Origin: Amaranthus tricolor
Taxonomy: Eukaryota > Streptophyta > Magnoliopsida > Caryophyllales > Amaranthaceae
Reading direction: 5' to 3'
Assembly: GCF_026212465.1 (NCBI RefSeq)
Contig: NC_080051.1
Span: forward strand, 769,001-833,000
DNA length: 64,000 nt
The notes under the pieces were generated by a model. That model had not been told where the DNA came from. It saw nothing but the letters and a program-made list of their open reading frames with translations, and did no database searches. The position numbers were made by a program, and so were the translations under genes. Positions 1-13,143 of the stretch are shown here, one piece after another (the first letter of the stretch is position 1; every line of letters begins with the position of its first letter).

Positions 1-256
1 GATCAATGATCAATGAAGAATGAACGAAGATGAATGAACAAGGAGTAATAGTCAATGACGAATGAACGATGAAGAATGAACAAGGATCAATGATCAATGA
101 CGAATGAACGATGAAGAATGAACAAGGATCAATGATCAATGAAGAATGAACAAGGATCAATGATCAATGAAGAATGAACGATGAAGAATGAACAAGGATC
201 AATGATCAATGAAGAATGAACGATGAAGAATGAACAAGGATTAATGGTCAATGACG

Positions 257-291
257 AATGAACGATGAAGAATGAACAAGGATCAATGAAG
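257..291 (+). repeat. 35-bp short unit (lacks one heptamer), example
   Basis: Words H1, H2, H3, H4 are followed directly by AATGAAG, so H5 (AATGATC) is missing. The next full unit is typically the variant with H4 AAGGATT, H5 AATGGTC and H6 AATGACA. This pairing recurs wherever the 35-bp unit appears, for example near 3,893, 7,323, 8,317, 10,746, 13,903, 18,054 and 40,460, which indicates block copying rather than repeated independent deletion. Confidence 0.94.
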
Positions 292-501
292 AATGAACGA
301 TGAAGAATGAACAAGGATTAATGGTCAATGACAAATGAACGATGAAGAATGAACAAGGATCAATGATCAATGACGAATGAACGATGAAGAATGAACAAGG
401 ATCAATGATCAATGACGAATGAACGATGAAGAATGAACAAGGATCAATGATCAATGACGAATGAACGATGAAGAATGAACAAGGATCAATGATCAATGAA
501 G

Positions 502-529
502 AATGAACAAGGATCAATGATCAAAGAAG
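502..529 (+). repeat. 28-bp short unit (lacks two heptamers), example
   Basis: This unit runs AATGAAC, AAGGATC, AATGATC, AAAGAAG, so the H1-H2 pair (or H2-H3) is missing. Because 28 is not divisible by 3, each such unit shifts the minus-strand frame and produces a stop just beyond it. The word AAAGAAG, in place of AATGAAG, very often closes the short unit, so the deletion and this substitution travel as one compound marker. Other copies include those just right of 850, 1,214 (without AAAGAAG), 1,368, 3,545 and 4,098, and many more through the window. Confidence 0.95.
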
Positions 530-571
530 AATGAACGATGAAGAATGAACAAGGATCAATGATCAATGAAG
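530..571 (+). repeat. Reference copy of the consensus 42-bp unit
   Basis: This copy matches the majority sequence at all six heptamers (H1 530-536 through H6 565-571). It shows the features of the common unit: a CpG at the H1/H2 boundary, a GATC at the end of H4 and another 7 bp later at the end of H5, and a TGATCA palindrome across H5/H6. Read on the minus strand in its single open frame it gives 14 codons. The other five frames each contain at least one stop per unit. Confidence 0.97.
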
Positions 572-1691
572 AATGAACGATGAAGAATGAACAAGGATCA
601 ATGATCAATGAAGAATGAACGATGAAGAATGAACAAGGACCAATGCTCAATGAAGAATGAACGATGAAGAATGAACAAGGATCAATGATCAATGAAGAAT
701 GAACGATGAAGAATGAACAAGGATTAATGGTCAATGACGAATGAACGATGAAGAATGAATAAGGATCAATGATCAATGACGAATGAACGATGAAGAATGA
801 ACAAGGATCAATGATCAATGACGAATGAACGATGAAGAATGAACAAGGATCAATGATCAATGAAGAATGAACAAGGATCAATGATCAAAGAAGAATGAAC
901 GATGAAGAATGAACAAGGATCAATGATCAATGTAGAATGAACGATGAAGAATGAACAAGGATTAATGGTCAATGACGAATGAACGATGAAGAATGAACAA
1001 GGATCAATGATCAATGAAGAATAAACGATGAAGAATGAACAAGGATTAATGGTCAATGACGAATGAACGATGAAGAATGAACAAGGATCAATGATCAATG
1101 AAGAATGAACGATGAAGAAAGAACAAGGATCAATGATAAATGAAGAATGAACGATGAAGAATGAATAAGGATCAATGATCAATGACGAATGAACGATGAA
1201 GAATGAACAAGGATCAATGATCAATGAAGAATGAACAAGGATCAATGGTCAATGAAGAATGAACGATGAAGAATAAACAATTATCAATGATCAATGACGA
1301 ATGAACGATGAAGAATGAACAAGGATCAATGATCAATGACGAATGAACGATGAAGAATGAACAAGGATCAATGATCAATGAAGAATGAACAAGGATCAAT
1401 GATCAAAGAAGAATGAACGATGAAGAATGAACAAGGATCAATGATCAATGAAGAATGAACGAAGATGAATGAACAAGGAGTAATAGTCAATGACGAATGA
1501 ACGATGAAGAATGAACAAGGATCAATGACCAATGACGAATGAACGATGAAGAATGAACAAGGATCAATGATCAATGAAGAATGAACGATGAAGAATGAAC
1601 AAGGATCAATGATCAATGAAGAATGAACGATGAAGAATGAACAAGGATCAATGATCAATGAAGAATGAACGATGAAGAATGAACAAGGATC

Positions 1692-1740
1692 AATTCTCAA
1701 TGAAGAATGAACGATGAAGAATGAACAAGGATCAATTCTC
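1692..1740 (+). repeat. AATTCTC doublet cassette, type copy
   Basis: Two successive units carry H5 as AATTCTC (1,692-1,698 and 1,734-1,740). They are followed by a unit with H4 AAGGAAC and usually by one with H5 AATGCTC. The ordered cassette recurs at about 2,105, 5,535, 14,264, 19,465, 19,878, 23,308, 25,107, 30,414, 36,420, 52,694, 57,508 and 63,670, giving 13 copies that I can find. The 57.5-kb copy has lost the following AATGCTC unit. The constant order shows that the cassette amplifies as a block. Confidence 0.9.
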
Positions 1741-3544
1741 AATGAAGAATGAACGATGAAGAATGAACAAGGAACAATGATCAATGAAGAATGAACGATG
1801 AAGAATGAACAAGGATCAATGCTCAATGAAGAATGAACGATGAAGAATGAACAAGGATCAATGGTCAATGACGAATGAACGATGAAGAATGAACAAGAAT
1901 CAATGAAGAATGAACGATGAAGAATGAACAAGGATTAATGGTCAATGACAAATGAACGATGAAGAATGAACAAGGATCAATGATCAATGACGAATGAACG
2001 ATGAAGAATGAACAAGGATCAATGATCAATGAAGAATGAACGATGAAGAATGAACAAGGATCAATGATCAATGAAGAATGAACGATGAAGAATGAACAAG
2101 GATCAATTCTCAATGAAGAATGAACGATGAAGAATGAACAAGGATCAATTCTCAATGAAGAATGAACGATGAAGAATGAACAAGGAACAATGATCAATGA
2201 AGAATGAACGATGAAGAATGAACAAGGATCAATGCTCAATGAAGAATGAACGATGAAGAATGAACAAGGATCAATTGTCAATGAAGAATGAACGATGAAG
2301 AATGAACAAGGATTAATGGTCAATGACGAATGAACGATGAAGAATGAACAAGGATCAATGATCAATGACGAATGAACGATGAAGAATGAACAAGGATCAA
2401 TGATCAATGACGAATGAACGATGAAGATTGAACAAGGATCAATGATCAATGAAGAATGAACAAGGATCAATGATCAAAGAAGAATGAACGATGAAGTATG
2501 AACAAGGATCAATGATCAATGTAGAATGAACGATGAAGAATGAACAAGGATTAATGGTCAATGACGAATGAACGATGAAGAATGAACAAGGATCAATGAT
2601 CAATGAAGAATGAACGATGAAGAATGAACAAGGATTAATGGTCAATGACGAATGAACGATGAAGAATGAACAAGGATCAATGATCAATGACGAATGAACG
2701 ATGAAGAATGAACAAGGATCAATGATCAATGACGAATGAACGATGAAGAATGAACAAGGATCAATGATCAATGAAGAATGAACAAGGATCAATGAACAAA
2801 GAAGAATGAACGATGAAGAACGAACAAGGTTCAATGATCAATGAAGAATGAACGATGAAGAATGAACAAGGATTAATGGTCAATGACGAATGAACGATGA
2901 AGAATGAACAAGGATCAATGATCAATGAAGAATGAACGATGAAGAATGAACAAGGATTAATGGTCAATGACGAATGAACGATGAAGAATAAACAAGGATC
3001 AATGATAAATGAAGAATGAACGATGAAGAATGAATAAGGATCAATGATCAATGACGAATGAACGATGAAGAATGAACAAGGATCAATGATCAATGAAGAA
3101 TGAAAGATGAAGAATGAACAAGGAGTAATGGTCAATGAAGAATGAACGATGAAGAATGAACAAGGAACAATGATCAATGAAGAATGATCGATGAAGAATG
3201 AACAAGGATTAATGGTCAATGACGAATGAACGATGAAGAATGAACAAGTATCAATGCTCAATGAAGAATGAACGAAGAAGAATGAACAAGGATCAATGAT
3301 CAATGAAGAATGAACGATGAAGAATGAACAAGGATTAATGGTCAATGACGAATGAACGATGAAGAATGAACAAGGATCAATGATCAATGAAGAATGAACG
3401 ATGAAAAATGAACAAGGATTAATGGTCAATGACGAATGAACGATGAAGAATAAACAAGGATCAATGATCAATGACGAATGAACGATGAAGAATTAACAAG
3501 GATCAATGATCAATGACGAATGAACGATGAAGAATGAACAAGGA

Positions 3545-4097
3545 TCAATGATCAATGAAGAATGAACAAGGATCAATGATCAAAGAAGAATGAATGATGA
3601 AGAATGAACAAGGATCAATGATCAATGAAGAATGAACGAAGAAGAATGAACAAGGAGTAATAGTCAATGACGAATGAACGATGAAGAATGAACAAGGATC
3701 AATGATCAATGACGAATGAACGATGAAGAATGAACAAGGATCAATGATCAATGAAGAATGAACAAGGATCAATGATCAATGAAGAATGAACGATGAAGAA
3801 TGAACAAGGATCAATGATCAATGAAGAATGAAGGATGAAGAATGAACAAGGATTAATGGTCAATGACGAATGAACGATGAAGAATGAACAAGGATCAATG
3901 AAGAATGAACGATGAAGAATGAACAAGGATTAATGGTCAATGACAAATGAACGATGAAGAATGAACAAGGATCAATGATCAATGACGAATGAACGATGAA
4001 GAATGAACAAGGATCAATGATCAATGACGAATGAACGATGAAGAATGAACAAGGATCAATGATCAATGACGAATGAACGATGAAGAATGAACAAGGA
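3545..4097 (+). repeat. 553-bp higher-order module (196 + 119 + 238 bp), type copy
   Basis: The module is defined by the spacing of short units: 196 bp (four full units plus a 28-bp unit), 119 bp (two full plus a 35-bp unit) and 238 bp (five full plus a 28-bp unit). The same spacing starts at 3,545, 6,975, 10,398, 13,555, 17,706, 21,318, 26,547, 29,704, 35,710, 40,113, 43,620, 46,189, 48,184, 50,704, 53,798 and 56,801. At 34,107 and 49,479 the first two intervals are present and the third is altered. It is the most frequent multi-unit module in the window and a useful anchor for aligning blocks. Confidence 0.9.
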
Positions 4098-6297
4098 TCA
4101 ATGATCAATGAAGAATGAACAAGGATCAATGATCAAAGAAGAATGAACGATGAAGAATGAACAAGGATCAATGATCAATGAAGAATGAACGATGAAGAAT
4201 GAACAAGGATCAATGATCAATGAAGAATGAACGATGAAGAATGAACAAGGACCAATGCTCAATGAAGAATGAACGATGAAGAATGAACAAGGATCAATGA
4301 TCAATGAAGAATGAACGATGAAGAATGAACAAGGATTAATGGTCAATGACGAATGAACGATGAAGAATGAATAAGGATCAATGATCAATGACGAATGAAC
4401 GATGAAGAATGAACAAGGATCAATGATCAATGACGAATGAACGATGAAGAATGAACAAGGATCAATGATCAATGAAGAATGAACAAGGATCAATGATCAA
4501 AGAAGAATGAACGATGAAGAATGAACAAGGATCAATGATCAATGTAGAATGAACGATGAAGAATGAAGAAGGATTAATGGTCAATGACGAATGAACGATG
4601 AAGAATGAACAAGGATCAATGATCAATGAAGAATGAACGATGAAGAATGAACAAGGATTAATGGTCAATGACGAATGAACGATGAAGAATGAACAAGGAT
4701 CAATGATCAATGAAGAATGAACGATGAAGAAAGAACAAGGATCAATGATAAATGAAGAATGAACGATGAAGAATGAATAAGGATCAATGATCAATGACGA
4801 ATGAACGATGAAGAATGAACAAGGATCAATGATCAATGAAGAATGAACAAGGATCAATGGTCAATGAAGAATGAACGATGAAGAATAAACAATTATCAAT
4901 GATCAATGACGAATGAACGATGAAGAATGAACAAGGATCAATGATCAATGACGAATGAACGATGAAGAATGAACAAGGATCAATGATCAATGAAGAATGA
5001 ACAAGGATCAATGATCAAAGAAGAATGAACGATGAAGAATGAACAAGGATCAATGATCAATGAAGAATGAACGAAGATGAATGAACAAGGAGTAATAGTC
5101 AATGACGAATGAACGATGAAGAATGAACAAGGATCAATGACCAATGACGAATGAACGATGAAGAATGAACAAGGATCAATGATCAATGAAGAATGAACAA
5201 GGATCAATGATCAAAGAAGAATGAACGATGAAGAATGAACAAGGATCAATGATCAATGAAGAATGAACGATGAAGAATGAACAAGGATTAATGGTCAATG
5301 ACGAATGAACGATGAAGAATGAACAAGAATCAATGAAGAATGAACGATGAAGAATGAACAAGGATGAATGGTCAATGACAAATGAACGATGAAGAATGAA
5401 CAAGGATCAATGATCAATGACGAATGAACGATGAAGAATGAACAAGGATCAATGATCAATGAAGAATGAACGATGAAGAATGAACAAGGATCAATGATCA
5501 ATGAAGAATGAACGATGAAGAATGAACAAGGATCAATTCTCAATGAAGAATGAACGATGAAGAATGAACAAGGATCAATTCTCAATGAAGAATGAACGAT
5601 GAAGAATGAACAAGGAACAATGATCAATGAAGAATGAACGATGAAGAATGAACAAGGATCAATGCTCAATGAAGAATGAACGATGAAGAATGAACAAGGA
5701 TCAATGATCAATGAAGAATGAACGATGAAGAATGAACAAGGATTAATGGTCAATGACGAATGAACGATGAAGAATGAACAAGGATCAATGATCAATGACG
5801 AATGAACGATGAAGAATGAACAAGGATCAATGATCAATGACGAATGAACGATGAAGAATGAACAAGGATCAATGATCAATGAAGAATGAACAAGGATCAA
5901 TGATCAAAGAAGAATGAACGATGAAGAATGAACAAGGATCAATGATCAATGTAGAATGAACGATGAAGAATGAACAAGGATTAATGGTCAATGACGAATG
6001 AACGATGAAGAATGAACAAGGATCAATGATCAATGAAGAATGAACGATGAAGAATGAACAAGGATTAATGGTCAATGACGAATGAACGATGAAGAATGAA
6101 CAAGGATCAATGATCAATGACGAATGAACGATGAAGAATGAACAAGGATCAATGATCAATGACGAATGAACGATGAAGAATGAACAAGGATCAATGATCA
6201 ATGAAGAATGAACAAGGATCAATGAACAAAGAAGAATGAACGATGAAGAATGAACAAGGTTCAATGATCAATGAAGAATGAACGATGAAGAATGAAC

Positions 6298-9200
6298 AAG
6301 GATTAATGGTCAATGACGAATGAACGATGAAGAATGAACAAGGATCAATGATCAATGAAGAATGAACGATGAAGAATGAACAAGGATTAATGGTCAATGA
6401 CGAATGAACGATGAAGAATAAACAAGGATCAATGATAAATGAAGAATGAACGATGAAGAATGAATAAGGATCAATGATCAATGACGAATGAACGATGAAG
6501 AATGAACAAGGATCAATGATCAATGAAGAATGAAAGATGAAGAATGAACAAGGAGTAATGGTCAATGAAGAATGAACGATGAAGAATGAACAAGGAACAA
6601 TGATCAATGAAGAATGATCGATGAAGAATGAACAAGGATTAATGGTCAATGACGAATGAACGATGAAGAATGAACAAGTATCAATGCTCAATGAAGAATG
6701 AACGATGAAGAATGAACAAGGATCAATGATCAATGAAGAATGAAGGATGAAGAATGAACAAGGATTAATGGTCAATGACGAATGAACGATGAAGAATGAA
6801 CAAGGATCAATGATCAATGAAGAATGAACGATGAAAAATGAACAAGGATTAATGGTCAATGACGAATGAACGATGAAGAATAAACAAGGATCAATGATCA
6901 ATGACGAATGAACGATGAAGAATTAACAAGGATCAATGATCAATGACGAATGAACGATGAAGAATGAACAAGGATCAATGATCAATGAAGAATGAACAAG
7001 GATCAATGATCAAAGAAGAATGAACGATGAAGAATGAACAAGGATCAATGATCAATGAAGAATGAACGAAGAAGAATGAACAAGGAGTAATAGTCAATGA
7101 CGAATGAACGATGAAGAATGAACAAGGATCAATGATCAATGACGAATGAACGATGAAGAATGAACAAGGATCAATGATCAATGAAGAATGAACAAGGATC
7201 AATGATCAATGAAGAATGAACGATGAAGAATGAACAAGGATCAATGATCAATGAAGAATGAACGATGAAGAATGAACAAGGATTAATGGTCAATGACGAA
7301 TGAACGATGAAGAATGAACAAGGATCAATGAAGAATGAACGATGAAGAATGAACAAGGATTAATGGTCAATGACAAATGAACGATGAAGAATGAACAAGG
7401 ATCAATGATCAATGACGAATGAACGATGAAGAATGAACAAGGATCAATGATCAATGACGAATGAACGATGAAGAATGAACAAGGATCAATGATCAATGAC
7501 GAATGAACGATGAAGAATGAACAAGGATCAATGATCAATGAAGAATGAACAAGGATCAATGATCAAAGAAGAATGAACGATGAAGAATGAACAAGGATCA
7601 ATGATCAAAGAAGAATGAACGATGAAGAATGAACAAGGATCAATGATCAAAGAAGAATGAACGATGAAGAATGAACAAGGATCAATGATCAATGAAGAAT
7701 GAACGATGAAGAATGAACAAGGATCAATGATCAATGAAGAATGAACGAAGATGAATGAACAAGGAGTAATAGTCAATGACGAATGAACGATGAAGAATGA
7801 ACAAGGATCAATGATCAATGACGAATGAACGATGAAGAATGAACAAGGATCAATGATCAATGAAGAATGAACAAGGATCAATGATCAAAGAAGAATGAAC
7901 GATGAAGAATGAACAAGGATCAATGATCAATGAAGAATGAACGATAAAGAATGAACAAGGATTAATGGTCAATGACGAATGAACGATGAAGAATGAACAA
8001 GGATCAATGAAGAATGAACGATGAAGAATGAACAAGGATTAATGGTCAATGACAAATGAACGATGAAGAATGAACAAGGATCAATGATCAATGACGAATG
8101 AACGATGAAGAATGAACAAGGATCAATGATCAATGACGAATGAACGATGAAGAATGAACAAGGATCAATGATCAATGAAGAATGAACAAGGATCAATGAT
8201 CAATGAAGAATGAACGATGAAGAATGAACAAGGATCAATGATCAATGAAGAATGAACGATGAAGAATGAACAAGGATTAATGGTCAATGACGAATGAACG
8301 ATGAAGAATGAACAAGGATCAATGAAGAATGAACGATGAAGAATGAACAAGGATTAATGGTCAATGACAAATGAACGATGAAGAATGAACAAGGATCAAT
8401 GATCAATGACGAATGAACGATGAAGAATGAACAAGGATCAATGATCAATGACGAATGAACGATGAAGAATGAACAAGGATCAATGATCAATGACGAATGA
8501 ACGATGAAGAATGAACAAGGATCAATGATCAATGAAGAATGAACAAGGATCAATGATCAAAGAAGAATGAACGATGAAGAATGAACAAGGATCAATGATC
8601 AATGAAGAATGAACGATGAAGAATGAACAAGGATCAATGATCAATGAAGAATGAACGATGAAGAATGAACAAGGACCAATGCTCAATGAAGAATGAACGA
8701 TGAAGAATGAACAAGGATCAATGATCAATGAAGAATGAACGATGAAGAATGAACAAGGATTAATGGTCAATGACGAATGAACGATGACGAATGAATAAGG
8801 ATCAATGATCAATGACGAATGAACGATGAAGAATGAACAAGGATCAATGATCAATGACGAATGAACGATGAAGAATGAACAAGGATCAATGATCAATGAA
8901 GAATGAACAAGGATCAATGATCAAAGAAGAATGAACGATGAAGAATGAACAAGGATCAATGATCAATGTAGAATGAACGATGAAGAATGAACAAGGATTA
9001 ATGGTCAATGACGAATGAACGATGAAGAATGAACAAGGAGCAATGATCAATGAAGAATGAACGATGAAGAATGAACAAGGATTAATGGTCAATGACGAAT
9101 GAACGATGAAGAATGAACAAGGATCAATGATCAATGACGAATGAACGATGAAGAATGAACAAGGATCAATGATCAATGAAGAATGAAAGATGAAGAATGA

Positions 9201-9720
9201 ACAAGGAGTAATGGTCAATGAAGAATGAACAAGGAACAATGATCAATGAAGAATGATCGATGAAGAATGAACAAGGATTAATGGTCAATGACGAATGAAC
9301 GATGAAGAATGAACAAGTATCAATGCTCAATGAAGAATGAACGATGAAGAATGAACAAGGATCAATGATCAATGAAGAATGAACGATGAAGAATGAACAA
9401 GGATTAATGGTCAATGACGAATGAACGATGAAGAATGAACAAGGATCAATGATCAATGAAGAATGAACGATGAAAAATGAACAAGGATTAATGGTCAATG
9501 ACGAATGAACGATGAAGAATAAACAAGGATCAATGATCAATGACGAATGAACGATGAAGAATTAACAAGGATCAATGATCAATGACGAATGAACGATGAA
9601 GAATGAACAAGGATCAATGATCAATGAAGAATGAACAAGGATCAATGATCAAAGAAGAATGAACGATGAAGAATGAACAAGGATCAATGATCAATGAAGA
9701 ATGAACGAAGAAGAATGAAC
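6298..9720 (+). repeat. 3,423-bp tandem duplication in block A, copy 1
   Basis: The landmark series at 6,975, 7,171, 7,290, 7,528, 7,850, 7,969, 8,165, 8,284, 8,522, 8,886 and 9,166 recurs exactly 3,423 bp downstream. The rare word change AATGAAG before GATGAAG near 6,745 is also present near 10,168. The exact left edge is uncertain by about 100 bp because flanking units are alike. Blocks B and D have only one copy of this segment. Confidence 0.9.
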
Positions 9721-12700
9721 AAGGATTAATGGTCAATGACGAATGAACGATGAAGAATGAACAAGGATCAATGATCAATGAAGAATGAACGATGAAGAAT
9801 GAACAAGGATTAATGGTCAATGACGAATGAACGATGAAGAATAAACAAGGATCAATGATAAATGAAGAATGAACGATGAAGAATGAATAAGGATCAATGA
9901 TCAATGACGAATGAACGATGAAGAATGAACAAGGATCAATGATCAATGAAGAATGAAAGATGAAGAATGAACAAGGAGTAATGGTCAATGAAGAATGAAC
10001 GATGAAGAATGAACAAGGAACAATGATCAATGAAGAATGATCGATGAAGAATGAACAAGGATTAATGGTCAATGACGAATGAACGATGAAGAATGAACAA
10101 GTATCAATGCTCAATGAAGAATGAACGATGAAGAATGAACAAGGATCAATGATCAATGAAGAATGAAGGATGAAGAATGAACAAGGATTAATGGTCAATG
10201 ACGAATGAACGATGAAGAATGAACAAGGATCAATGATCAATGAAGAATGAACGATGAAAAATGAACAAGGATTAATGGTCAATGACGAATGAACGATGAA
10301 GAATAAACAAGGATCAATGATCAATGACGAATGAACGATGAAGAATTAACAAGGATCAATGATCAATGACGAATGAACGATGAAGAATGAACAAGGATCA
10401 ATGATCAATGAAGAATGAACAAGGATCAATGATCAAAGAAGAATGAACGATGAAGAATGAACAAGGATCAATGATCAATGAAGAATGAACGAAGAAGAAT
10501 GAACAAGGAGTAATAGTCAATGACGAATGAACGATGAAGAATGAACAAGGATCAATGATCAATGACGAATGAACGATGAAGAATGAACAAGGATCAATGA
10601 TCAATGAAGAATGAACAAGGATCAATGATCAATGAAGAATGAACGATGAAGAATGAACAAGGATCAATGATCAATGAAGAATGAACGATGAAGAATGAAC
10701 AAGGATTAATGGTCAATGACGAATGAACGATGAAGAATGAACAAGGATCAATGAAGAATGAACGATGAAGAATGAACAAGGATTAATGGTCAATGACAAA
10801 TGAACGATGAAGAATGAACAAGGATCAATGATCAATGACGAATGAACGATGAAGAATGAACAAGGATCAATGATCAATGACGAATGAACGATGAAGAATG
10901 AACAAGGATCAATGATCAATGACGAATGAACGATGAAGAATGAACAAGGATCAATGATCAATGAAGAATGAACAAGGATCAATGATCAAAGAAGAATGAA
11001 CGATGAAGAATGAACAAGGATCAATGATCAAAGAAGAATGAACGATGAAGAATGAACAAGGATCAATGATCAAAGAAGAATGAACGATGAAGAATGAACA
11101 AGGATCAATGATCAATGAAGAATGAACGATGAAGAATGAACAAGGATCAATGATCAATGAAGAATGAACGAAGATGAATGAACAAGGAGTAATAGTCAAT
11201 GACGAATGAACGATGAAGAATGAACAAGGATCAATGATCAATGACGAATGAACGATGAAGAATGAACAAGGATCAATGATCAATGAAGAATGAACAAGGA
11301 TCAATGATCAAAGAAGAATGAACGATGAAGAATGAACAAGGATCAATGATCAATGAAGAATGAACGATAAAGAATGAACAAGGATTAATGGTCAATGACG
11401 AATGAACGATGAAGAATGAACAAGGATCAATGAAGAATGAACGATGAAGAATGAACAAGGATTAATGGTCAATGACAAATGAACGATGAAGAATGAACAA
11501 GGATCAATGATCAATGACGAATGAACGATGAAGAATGAACAAGGATCAATGATCAATGACGAATGAACGATGAAGAATGAACAAGGATCAATGATCAATG
11601 AAGAATGAACAAGGATCAATGATCAATGAAGAATGAACGATGAAGAATGAACAAGGATCAATGATCAATGAAGAATGAACGATGAAGAATGAACAAGGAT
11701 TAATGGTCAATGACGAATGAACGATGAAGAATGAACAAGGATCAATGAAGAATGAACGATGAAGAATGAACAAGGATTAATGGTCAATGACAAATGAACG
11801 ATGAAGAATGAACAAGGATCAATGATCAATGACGAATGAACGATGAAGAATGAACAAGGATCAATGATCAATGACGAATGAACGATGAAGAATGAACAAG
11901 GATCAATGATCAATGACGAATGAACGATGAAGAATGAACAAGGATCAATGATCAATGAAGAATGAACAAGGATCAATGATCAAAGAAGAATGAACGATGA
12001 AGAATGAACAAGGATCAATGATCAATGAAGAATGAACGATGAAGAATGAACAAGGATCAATGATCAATGAAGAATGAACGATGAAGAATGAACAAGGACC
12101 AATGCTCAATGAAGAATGAACGATGAAGAATGAACAAGGATCAATGATCAATGAAGAATGAACGATGAAGAATGAACAAGGATTAATGGTCAATGACGAA
12201 TGAACGATGACGAATGAATAAGGATCAATGATCAATGACGAATGAACGATGAAGAATGAACAAGGATCAATGATCAATGACGAATGAACGATGAAGAATG
12301 AACAAGGATCAATGATCAATGAAGAATGAACAAGGATCAATGATCAAAGAAGAATGAACGATGAAGAATGAACAAGGATCAATGATCAATGTAGAATGAA
12401 CGATGAAGAATGAACAAGGATTAATGGTCAATGACGAATGAACGATGAAGAATGAACAAGGAGCAATGATCAATGAAGAATGAACGATGAAGAATGAACA
12501 AGGATTAATGGTCAATGACGAATGAACGATGAAGAATGAACAAGGATCAATGATCAATGACGAATGAACGATGAAGAATGAACAAGGATCAATGATCAAT
12601 GAAGAATGAAAGATGAAGAATGAACAAGGAGTAATGGTCAATGAAGAATGAACAAGGAACAATGATCAATGAAGAATGATCGATGAAGAATGAACAAGGA

Positions 12701-13143
12701 TTAATGGTCAATGACGAATGAACGATGAAGAATGAACAAGTATCAATGCTCAATGAAGAATGAACGATGAAGAATGAACAAGGATCAATGATCAATGAAG
12801 AATGAACGATGAAGAATGAACAAGGATTAATGGTCAATGACGAATGAACGATGAAGAATGAACAAGGATCAATGATCAATGAAGAATGAACGATGAAAAA
12901 TGAACAAGGATTAATGGTCAATGACGAATGAACGATGAAGAATAAACAAGGATCAATGATCAATGACGAATGAACGATGAAGAATTAACAAGGATCAATG
13001 ATCAATGACGAATGAACGATGAAGAATGAACAAGGATCAATGATCAATGAAGAATGAACAAGGATCAATGATCAAAGAAGAATGAACGATGAAGAATGAA
13101 CAAGGATCAATGATCAATGAAGAATGAACGAAGAAGAATGAAC
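9721..13143 (+). repeat. 3,423-bp tandem duplication in block A, copy 2
   Basis: This is the second copy of the preceding segment. The crossover lies between about 9,717 and 9,840: left of it the words match the series near 13,037-13,144 (GAAGAAG in place of GATGAAG), and right of it they match the series that follows 6,298 (AATAAAC word at about 9,840). This is the mosaic expected from unequal exchange between misaligned units. Confidence 0.88.

Noticed and set aside
560..571. TGATCA palindrome and GATCAATGATC near-palindrome as hairpin, terminator or operator
   Set aside because: The inverted repeat is short and AT-rich, recurs in every common unit and has no T-tract or gene beside it. It is a property of the H4-H6 words.
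486..1245. Chains of minus-strand open frames overlapping by about 32 bp, as if linked by programmed frameshifting
   Set aside because: Each overlap coincides with a 28- or 35-bp unit that changes phase by its length. No slippery site or pseudoknot is distinct from the repeat itself, and the pattern is equally explained by loss of heptamers.
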